From Zhengitettix transpicula (taxonomy: Eukaryota; Arthropoda; Insecta; Orthoptera; Tetrigidae): DNA of 64,000 nt. Shown here in pieces: positions 54,776 to 64,000 of this stretch (positions within the stretch are counted from its first letter, which is position 1; the number at the start of each line of letters is the position of its first letter). Location: assembly GCA_037074705.1 (NCBI GenBank), contig CM073590.1:42121895-42185894 (forward strand), given 5' to 3'. The notes below the pieces were generated by a model that saw nothing but the letters and a program-made list of their open reading frames with translations, was not told the DNA's origin and ran no database searches. The position numbers and the translations under genes were made by a program.

Positions 54776-57700
54776 TACGGCAAGAAATTCATTACGACCA
54801 CTATGGAGACTACTCGTCTGGAATTTAGTGTTATACTGCTCTAACTCAAATCTGGATGAGTTTCTATTCCTCGTAGTATACTCTGTCGTTATCAGCTAAT
54901 TTTTTTTCCAAATTATTCTTACTCTTACTAATATCCTTTCCTCACGTTTAATTAACGATTCTCTTTGTCGGCCATGGTATGGTTGGCTATAGTTAAGAAC
55001 ATCATTTTTCTATTGCCCACAAATTCCGCTCAAAATGCGTAATGGCAACTACTGGTTCAATTTTTATGGTCCACTACGTCAAATACAGTCCAAGCATATT
55101 TTATTTGAATACTATCAAACTTCATTAAATTACGCTTCATTCGAACGTCATTCTTCTAGCCCTTACGACCCAACATGTGTATACACAGTAATATAAATTT
55201 AGTAATATTATACCAATTATAGAGAGTATTTTAGTAATCACTTTAATCATTTAAACGAATTAAAATTAAATTTCAAAAATTTACTCAGCATTTATAAGGA
55301 TTCTGATGAAAACAAAATTTTGAGCTGTATGAAGCCGAAAACGAACAATTTCAATGGCTGTTTTAAAATTCACCACTCAATAAGAATAACAGAAATTTTC
55401 GGTTTTGATCTCATGTAGTGAACAGGTTGAACAGTAGAATCCTGCAGATCCGGATCGACAGAATAAACTGCAAATTGTGTGTGGGAAATACAGCAAACTG
55501 AAAATTAATCAATTTAGACCACATAAACACGACTAGGCTTTCTTAAAACTCCTTTTTTTCTCAGATAAATGTTGCTTGCATGCTTCCGTCTAATTAATTA
55601 TTTAACGACTGCCACTCATTGTTGATCCCAGCTCATAGCAAAACTCAATAATACATCGCCACAGAACACTATCTCTTCCAAAGAGATGGCAATATGATTA
55701 AAATTCACAACTCAAGTGTGTATTGTTTGTGTACGTTGAACATCACCTTTGTTAACTACCCACAATTTAATTATACTATACAATACTTATATTATTATTT
55801 TCCAACCCTAGGCACTAACGCCTGTGAATTAAGAATTTCCAACCAATTTATTCATCTTCTTAATTTAGGTTCCATTGTAAATTATGTCATATTGAATCTC
55901 CCAGCCGATCCTGAACTCTTGTATCTTTTTAAAAAGTTATTATTCCATTAGTTCATTTTCTATTGATTATTTGTACCAATATCATTGGACGTTTACCAAG
56001 CATTCAGATTTCCAACCCCATCCTGATCTGATTTTCCCATCGTTTCAAGATATGCTGGTATGGACTCCTAATACAAAGTCAGGGACACTTCCTGTCCACT
56101 TTCACAAAAAATGGTCAAGGAAACTAAGGATAAAACTGTGGAGAATGCGCATACTGTCTACGCGCTATTACAAAACCGGAAATCTGTGTTTACTTTTACA
56201 ATCTGGCAGTCGTTCGCCGAAGATTTTGTACATAGCAGGAAAAAAATTGTTAGTGCTGTTACATAAGAGGCTACATCTAAATTCGGAAATAACACCGTAT
56301 ACAATTTATCACCCTCAATAAACAGAATCTTTTAATTGTAAGTTTGTTTCGTCTTCAAATATGCAATTTTTTTAGTAAAATTTTTATATTCCCTAGTAAA
56401 TTATTATTTATAAACTAGGAAATCTTTACTTCTGATTATATAATAGAACGAGTTATTTATTTTATACTGCATTTCTCTGCTTATTGTGATTAATATACTG
56501 ATTTCGTTTTCAACACCTAAAATATTCTTGGGCCAATCATACTCCTATTGTGGTTTATTTTATTTTATGAGCTGCATAGTAATATGGTACGTGTAGAAAT
56601 ACTTGGCGCCAGAACAATTTTCTCGTTCCGCAGTCCGTCTCGGTCCGAGTTCCTGGAACTACTTACCTGCTCCCAACTTCGTTTCTTGTTACGGCTGGAA
56701 TGAAGAAAAGTTATACCTAAGAATAGGCTCTACTTTTATAATGAATAGTACGTAACCAAGAATTTGTAATATACGTTCTTTATTAATTAAAATGGAAACG
56801 GAAATGAAACTCACTGCTCAAATTTTTCATAAACATTTGCATTTATGCTGCTGCCTAGCCAAGCATGAGAATCTTAAACTAGGATAAACCGTGGAACAGA
56901 GCTAGAGGCATTAAAAAGAAACTGAAACTTGTCTGTTCGATTTTATGAGAATCGGTTACCGCGACTGTTGATCTCACTCAAAGAAACCTTCCAATCCCAA
57001 TTTTTGACTGGGTGCAAGCAATGGATGTCTCAAGTCAAGATAATCCAGAGTTCCCAGTCACAAGTCTCTGAAGTATCAAGTCCGAAGAATCTGATGTATC
57101 ACGTATGAATCTTCTAGTGTCCCATCATTTAGTAATTATGGCTAATGAGAAACTCCGGAAGACGTGTCGTCGTAATTTCCTATTCTAAATTAATGACGCT
57201 CCTATATTCGGTGGCAATTATTTGCTTCGAGTGTAGGTGAGCCGTCAGACTACTCCCGGCTCAATTCGGTGCCGAACGTCGTAAACATTTGTTTTCGATA
57301 ACTGCGTGATTCACGGCGTTTATTTCTCAAGATTGATCACGCGTCTCAGTAATAACTGAATGAAATATCAGTAGAATTAAATTCCCATACCTTCATTTAT
57401 TAACCAAATAAAACGCTTTATAGTATTTCAATTTCAAGTTAACAGTTTAATTTAGTTACTTGAGTGCGGATTACGTTTCGCCTTGTTTTGGTTTATCTAT
57501 CAAATGAAATTTCAATTGGGTTGTGCAATCTTTTTAGTAAAAAATTATGTGACACCAATTACGAGCAATTTACTGAAATAAAATGAACTTGAGGCTTGTT
57601 GCTTATTTTTCGATACTATGTTGATTACGTAGTAAAGATTTCGGTACTTATTATACTATAAATTTATTTTTCCTAATATTTAAATATAAAATAAAAAATT

Positions 57701-58380
57701 AAATTGTAATTTCTTTGTATGTTTGCAGGTTAGTAACCGCATAACCAGGACCTGGATGAAATACGTTTTTCTGAACCAAAAGATCGGCTGGGTAAGTTAA
57801 TTTCGTTTACAAAAAAGTTCTTGTCATTACTCTGTGGCGGTGAGCCTGTTCGCTTCGTAATACGGCGTTGTTCGTAGTACTGTTTCGTTCCGTGGACACT
57901 GAATGCTCCCAAGTAATCCGCATTAATTTCGTTAATGATGTATGTTGTACCTGTAACAGCGTATTGTCATGTCGTTAAGGACGCTTGTTTCTGAAGATAA
58001 TTTCTCGTGTTTCTCCGGGATAATTACAGTTCTGAGCCAGTACGTGTGTGCGTGCGCACTCAAAGCTTCACACTTAACTGTTTCCAGAGCACAAGCAAAA
58101 GTATCTTACTTCCTGTACCGTACAAACGCTTATAAATTTTCATGCATAACATATATAGTGACCTAGAATAGGAATTTTAATCTTTTCTTGAGTTTATCTG
58201 GTCAAACACATTAATTTACAATCATATTAATTTAATTTACGAACATATATTATTTTTTTAATGTGGCACACCTGATCATGTGTCAGCACTTTTTATTTAT
58301 GTAGGTGTTTCCCGGTAAATATACCGCTGGATATGTTCTCAGGTTTCCAAAGAGGTGGAGTTTACATAGCACGATGTTTC
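54776..58380. other. Long AT-rich noncoding stretch, no gene seen
   Basis: Frames of 85-116 residues near 55694-56321 have no recognisable domain. A somewhat GC-richer patch at 56590-56700 and 57230-57300 has no motif cluster I can name. Confidence 0.45.
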
Positions 58381-59719
58381 GAGAATAGTACACGCCCCCC
58401 CCCTCCCCCACCATTATGGGAAAATGAGAAAAATTCCAACTGTTTTACTATTGTCATAATGTCTAATGTTGCTATGGTTACTGTTGTGACAAATACTTTT
58501 TCTAATTATCCTTAGACACCCTTAGTGATTTTCCTAGCAAATTTAGCTGTTTACGCAAGATCAGGTGGTTTTCCTCTTTTAAATGTTCTCAAGGTGTTGA
58601 TTGTCCAGAAATTGTGGGGCTACTGGGGTGACGTGGAAGTGAAGCCTTTGTTCGTGCTTCCTTAATGGTTGGAACCCGGAAATTTCTTATGGAATTCGGA
58701 ATTTCGGATATACCTGATGGTATTCGCTGTTTCGTAATACTTCATTCTGAAATGAAGCCGACTCTGTCAGGATCTGTTTGCCCCACTGGGAAATATATTT
58801 TGCGAAATTATCCCGATTGGAAAACTTGCATTGACGAAGTGTCCTTCATCGTTGTAAAATTGCTGAGTAGTGTAGATAGCGTAATATATGAATAAACTCA
58901 TTATTTACGGATGACTGGATGAGGAAGAGAGTTTTATTGTCGGGAAACCAACCTCGACGGAAGTGCAACCTTTCCAAGGTATTTAAAACAAGTTTAATGA
59001 CAAATAGATCCTCACTATCCCAAACATGTCCCACATTATGCTCTCGGAACGAAAAGTAACCGGAAATTTTTTCGGTATCTGTGTGCAGAAAGCTATGCCT
59101 CATGCGTTGGCACAACTGATGGCCTTCATCACCTGTTTTCCTATATATGTAGTTTATAATATTTTTGTATGGATTTCATTATTACTTTTCCCATTACTGT
59201 AATTTATGCTTATGTATTTAAAGCTAATTTTGAATTGTCCAATTTCCTCAGTAGAGAACTATCGGAATTAATAAATAACTGTATATCTAAATCAATGTTA
59301 CTTGGCAAATTGCTACCAGCCCTGTGCTCGTTTATAACCCAAGTACGTGGCAATCTAAAAGTCAGTTATATTCACAGCTATTTGTCGGTCCTCGATTACA
59401 ACCTTTGCAATCATGTTTTTGAGCCAGGCTGGTTCCTCGCCAAGGCTTCCTTGTTACAGGACATTCTTCCACATGAAGGCAACCACATTCCTTCCGTCCA
59501 AGTCTGATAAACCACAAATCTCCTTAAACAGTGCATACGTAACTATAATAGGAACGTATCTTATCTGTATCGTTTAATTTAAAAGTGTTCTGTTCTTTCA
59601 GACTCAGAAGCATCTTTCTCTTCCAGGTAGGAAACCTTAAAACTTAAGCTTTCTCCAAAATCGCTAACGTGCTTTGTATTTCAATTGAATTTACTGTTTA
59701 ACTGACGAGTATTTGAAGA
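58381..59719. other. Noncoding DNA with a poly-C tract, no gene seen
   Basis: A C-rich tract (CGCCCCCCCCCTCCCCCACC) lies at 58393-58412. Frames at 58665-58895 and 59169-59507 are unsupported. Confidence 0.4.
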
Positions 59720-59771
59720 GAAGTGCCACGCGTGAATATCTTAGCTTACGCTGCAGTATTCGTGGCACTTC
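59720..59771. repeat. 15-bp-stem hairpin with 4-base bulge
   Basis: GAAGTGCCACG (59720-59730) pairs exactly with CGTGGCACTTC (59761-59771). The pairing continues with GAATA / TATTC after a CGTG bulge on the left arm. The loop is about 18 bases. It is the longest compact hairpin outside the repeat families. Confidence 0.85.
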
Positions 59772-62520
59772 CAGAACAAGTTTCTACTGATAAAGATAAA
59801 TAAATTACATATTTAGAGACTTCGCTATACGTTTGACCGTATTTACCAAAACTTGTATGTTACATTATTGTGCAATAGCGAACATTCTATATATAAATTA
59901 CCCAGGACTTACTTGAAATAGTTACTTGACCAATGTGAACTTTAAAATATAAAGAACGTGAAATCTTAGTTTTATGATTATGATGTGTCATTTCCTTAAT
60001 ACGAATCTTATCCAGTGCTAAATTAGGTAATACATATCAACGCATAAATGCTTATGATGGTAATAATTCGTTATCTCACTTAAGGCTTTTATAAATACTT
60101 CTTATATTGCTAGTTTAATGTTTTACCTTCTTGTATTTGTTGGTGATATATTGTCGATTTGAAACGTTCGGTGGGTGGATATGCATGGTTGTATAAATAG
60201 TATGAAACAGTAGATGTTTGTTTCGCTATCAAAAATTCTGAAACTATAAATGATCTTGAGGTTGAGGAAATTTTCAATTATCTTGTGTGTGAGATCTAGC
60301 CCAAATAAAGATTTAACATTAATAACATTGATTTTATAATTATTGGTTGAAATTCCGTATAAGCTCGATCGCAGCAATTAGTAAGAAGTAAATATTATTT
60401 GAAAATAGAAAAAACTATCTAATAGAATTTTCAGAGTCCTATGACGTAGTAATGTGAAACGTTTAATATGTGAAATACTATTATTTCTGTATAGTTAAAA
60501 TTGAATAAAACAAATAGCCGAAAACAGGCATTTATAATTATAATTTTATTTAATTAAATTTATAATTCTTTAATTCATATTTCAGAAGTATTCCAATTTA
60601 TAAATCATTCTCGATCATGGTCTACATAATTGTTATTTTTCCTTGCACCGTTTTATCTGCAATTCATTTTATTTTTTCAACGAGCTTTATTTTAAAAGTC
60701 TGTTTTCAGCTCTTACTTATTCAATATAAATACTATATACAACGCACACATCTTTAAATGTCGCATGACCAATTATTATTTCTTGAAGAGTATATATACT
60801 ATTTTATTTATGCGTCCATTTAAGGTAATTATGTATGTGGAAAACACTGAAAAAATATTTATTGTGTCAATTATATAATACAGATTAAGTTATTTTCAAA
60901 ATCATCATCTTTATTACGGTCGGTGTATACTATTTTTACTCTCTAACGTTAAAACTATGTTAAATCACATAAGATTTTGACTTTTCAATCTTCAGACGTA
61001 AAAATGCAGCCAATTGCCAAGTTTTAAGTTTCTGCTTTACCAAATAGATTAAACTTGCGCGATTATATAGCAATTTCACGGGGAAACCACAGACAGTAGA
61101 ATCTTACAGAATGTCGATTTCCTGATGGGGTAAATATGTGCTTCGTATATTCTCAATAAATGTAATCTAACCGTCTGGCTGTGTTCCAATAATGAGTTGA
61201 ATGTTCATTAAATAAAAAACTTTTGAACCTAGCCTATGAAAATAGTTAGAATTATTTGATACATAATGGTTTGAATTATTCTCGGACCAAAAGCTCCGAA
61301 ACACTGAACAGGTAGATCCGTTACTTTATCAAAGTGATACATCGACTATTTTATTTCTCCCTTTAATTGGCTTTAGCAAATATTTACAAAATCATCAGCA
61401 GTGTACGTTGTGATTTGGTGATCGTAAAACAGAAAAATAAATTTTTTATCAATTTCTCGCTGTAGTTTTACGATGGTCGAAATGCCTCGGTCCAACAGGG
61501 TTCAACAGACTCACCTATGATGAAATTTGTTTTCATAGCGGATTCCTGCTTGTTCACGTAGTCAGTTATCAGTGGATTAAGATTGCTTATCACTCCATAC
61601 ACTACCGCCGATTGCTGCCTGTATCTCTTTCCATAATTGTCCTGCCTGCAAAAGGAATGTGCATTAGTTGTGTAATATATGCCTTTCTCTTTTCAACTAG
61701 AAAAAAGTGGTGCAAAAAAGCCATGGAAATTTCTCTCACTCTCCCTGCATTATTTATTACATTTCACGTCTTTTATACTTTGAGTTGTTCTGGCGGTGAA
61801 GGGCTTTCATTCTTTGCTTATAAAATATTTTAACATTTTTAAAATAAAAAAAAGAAGTACTGGGATTTTTGGACCTGGAAAACATGATATAATATTAAAT
61901 TCAGTATTGTGTTCTTAATACTGAAAAATGTTGGTCTTAATATAAACTATTATGTTAATTAAATACAGGAATTATTTATCTTTCGCGTGAGGAGTTAGTA
62001 TCTTTGCATTGGTTTTTATCGGAAGTAACTGCAGATTGAAGGAAAAATAAATGAATTGGAAACATCGTGTGGAATTTGCTTCTTCAATGCAATATTAAGC
62101 AATTCGTATGAACCAACAATTACAATACGGTGGAGTTCGAGATTACAACTTGGGGCTTGCGGGAGATTCCAGAAGTTTGCCCAACAAGACCCTCGGCGAG
62201 TGATTCGATTGCATAGTGACGAGGAAGAAAAGATGAGTATTACATTTTTTTTTTGGTGCCGAAACACGGTTAAAAAAATAACTTAAGGGAATTCATACAA
62301 TGTTGACGCCCAATAGTATAAAATATAACTACAAATATGATGCCCGATTATGAAACAAAAATTATTATTTCTACAACCATGGTAGTCAGCATAGAATAAC
62401 CTATCTATCAAAAAGAATTAAACTTGAACCTGATGAAGTCGCAAAATAAGAGATGAAAACTTGTTTAATTTTACATTTATAAATTATTTTTTCTGACTTA
62501 AAATTGGCTGTAGTTTATTT
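59772..62520. other. AT-rich noncoding DNA, no gene seen
   Basis: No supported feature in 2.7 kb. The frames at 60123-60377, 61612-61833 and 62056-62286 have no recognisable features. Confidence 0.45.
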
Positions 62521-62620
62521 ATTTATTATCATTACAAAATTTAGCGCCCAAAACGTGACGCACATTAACATTTAGGTACAATATAGAAGATTTATCTACA
62601 ATATTATCTACCATTAAGAC
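62521..62620 (+). repeat. Repeat family 1 right-end fragment
   Basis: ATTATCATTACAAAATTTAG, then GCGCCCAAAACGTGACGCAC at 62544-62563, then GTACAATATAG resembles the right end of family 1 (TTATTACATTTTGGCGCC-CAACGTGGGGC-...-TACAATATAT). The rest of an element is not visible. Confidence 0.5.
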
Positions 62621-62699
62621 TCATTAAAATTAGAAACGGTATGTTATAACAGGAATGAAGTTTATCGCCTCTCTGAATAACTTTTATTAGTACTTAGTA

Positions 62700-64000
62700 C
62701 TAGCTGGGTGCTCGGCGTTGCCCGAGATGTCGTTTATCCATAACCTCCGATTTGACTCCAATCTAGTTATCTTTAGCGTTATTTTTATGAAACACAACTC
62801 GACCCCTATCCCTAAATGTTTTCACCTTACATTCCGTTGTGGGTTGAACACATTCACCCTGAAATAGTTTCATTCAACGAATACATCGCCGTTTAAACAT
62901 GTTTGAAAATTTCCACCCCTGCTACAGTGAGTTAAAAAAAATACACTCAAAAATCGGCCGGTTACATCGTTTGAAAATTTCTACTCCCCCCCCCCCCCAC
63001 CCACCCACCACCACCGCGCGTTATCCAATTTGTCACAATGAAACTCATCGACATCCATAATTCCAGAATTGATTCGAATTTTGGTCTATTCGCGTTATTT
63101 TCATGTAACGCAACACCAAACCACACCCCTAAGCGAGGTCCCTTTCCATGGCGATAGGGATTGAAATTATTCACAGAGAATATCTATTTAAATATTATGA
63201 ATTTGAATAACACCGAAAAATATTTATTGGACGCAAATGTGGGCCGATTAACATGTTTGAAAATTTCTACCTCCATTCAGGCCCACCCGTGGGGGTTAAA
63301 CTGCAAGTTGAATGTCATATTAATCTCAGAGGCATCCATAACCCGGGATTCGATTCCTATATCGAGTTTTTGCGTTATTTTTATGTAATGCTACTCCACT
63401 CTACCCTCATATCGATAGGGGTTGTAATTATACACAGAATATATTAAAAAAGATTATTAGTGTCATTAACCCCGCTAAAATATTTATTTGACGCAAAAAT
63501 GGGTAGGTTAACATTTTTGAACATTTCTACTCCTTCCCACATCCGCCCAGTCCCACTCACCCTCACTCGCCTCTACGCGTTACCCAGGTTGAATTCAGCA
63601 ACATCCATAACCCTGATTTGTCTCTAATGTCGGTTGTTTTAGCGTTATTTTCTTGCAACTCTACACCGACCCGTGCTCCTCTCCCATACCGAAGGTTTGA
63701 AATTATACACAAAAAAAGTTGTAGAAATACTATAAATCTATTAAATGCTAAAAGTAATTATTAAAATCAAGTATGGACCTCGATTGCATGTTTCAAAATT
63801 TCCATCGGTACCACCCCGTCCCTGGGCGTTAAATGGCCAATTGAATGTCATAATTAAACTCAGCGCCACACATAATCCTGGTTTAGACTCCAATCTCGAT
63901 TGTTTTTGCGTTATTTTTATGTAATGCCACTTCACCCTAACCCCTAAGGGCATATCCCCTCCCAATACCGAAAGGGGTAGAAATTATACACGAAACCATA
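62700..64000 (+). repeat. Repeat family 3, locus c: leader plus at least five tandem units
   Basis: Leader CTAGCTGGGTGCTCGGCGTT, then units marked by GCGTTATTTT at 62776, 63092, 63372, 63642 and 63908 (spacings 316, 280, 270, 266). Each unit has CATCCATAA-CC-GATT, the GCGTTATTTT-ATGTAA-GC box, a C-rich stretch ending near CC-TTCCA or CCTCCCA, GAAATTATACAC and AATATTTATT-GACGCAAA-T-GG, TGAAAATTTCTAC. A poly-C run lies at 62986-62999. The array continues beyond the window. Short frames across it are not conserved between units. Confidence 0.85.

Noticed and set aside
55971..56321. 116-residue plus-strand frame
   Set aside because: No family resemblance, no conserved neighbour or regulatory signal.
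59169..59507. 112-residue plus-strand frame with hydrophobic N-terminus
   Set aside because: No recognisable domain, no splice or promoter context, and length is within chance for AT-rich DNA.
63330..63370. B-box-like GGGATTCGATTCC as a tRNA gene
   Set aside because: It is part of a family-3 unit (other units have CCCGATTTGACTC-type text) and has no tRNA fold.
62700..64000. CRISPR-like array
   Set aside because: Units are 266-316 bp, diverged throughout and without unique spacers, in a eukaryotic context. This is an ordinary tandem repeat.

Overview
The window reads as a stretch of AT-rich, gene-poor insect (at least arthropod) nuclear DNA. No host protein-coding gene can be supported. Open frames are short and uncorrelated, coding-like similarity is confined to decayed transposons, and the rest is long AT-rich DNA with (AT)n tracts, dispersed repeats and a few GC-richer islands. 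The mobile-element mix (mariner, Penelope-like elements, jockey-type LINE fragments, a tRNA-Thr-derived SINE) and a degenerate CCTAA/TTAGG-like tract fit an insect with a large, repeat-laden genome. I cannot name the species.

Layout: 1-6.2 kb holds a 77-bp direct repeat, two Penelope terminal foldbacks (2.5 and 4.8 kb) and a GC-richer island (5.2-5.6 kb). 6.2-16 kb holds the first copies of repeat family 1, a 0.4-kb element with about 63-bp inverted repeats (9.1-9.5 kb), a family-2 repeat, a truncated Penelope element with its GIY-YIG domain (13.2-13.7 kb) and a LINE 3' fragment (15.8 kb). 16-26 kb holds family-2 copies, a near full-length mariner with intact ends but broken transposase (19.18-20.47 kb), a SINE and a family-1 copy. 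27-36 kb is a repeat-dense block: family-3 units, two family-1 copies, and two copies each of families 4 and 5. 36-45 kb has candidate regulatory islands, family-2 copies and the largest LINE remnant (42.99-44.06 kb, minus). 45-53.5 kb is a nest of family 2, a head-to-head pair and a tandem pair of family 1, family 3, and a second Penelope element. 53.5-62.5 kb is mostly unique AT-rich DNA with one GC-richer, homeodomain-motif-rich island (54.35-54.78 kb). 62.7 kb to the end is a five-unit tandem array of family 3 that runs off the window.

The most unusual signal is repeat family 1: nine copies of about 0.6-1.3 kb whose ends (TTGTAGTAA...TTATTACAA) nearly always abut (AT)n runs. They share internal cores and carry, near one end, a motif resembling a tRNA-Lys primer-binding site (TGGCGCC-T-CAACGTGGGGC), repeated about four times in two copies. 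It looks like a non-autonomous, microsatellite-associated mobile element whose class I cannot assign. Family 2 (GC-rich, seven copies) and family 3 (tandem units behind a constant 5' leader) are also unassigned. Family numbers are labels used only in this report.
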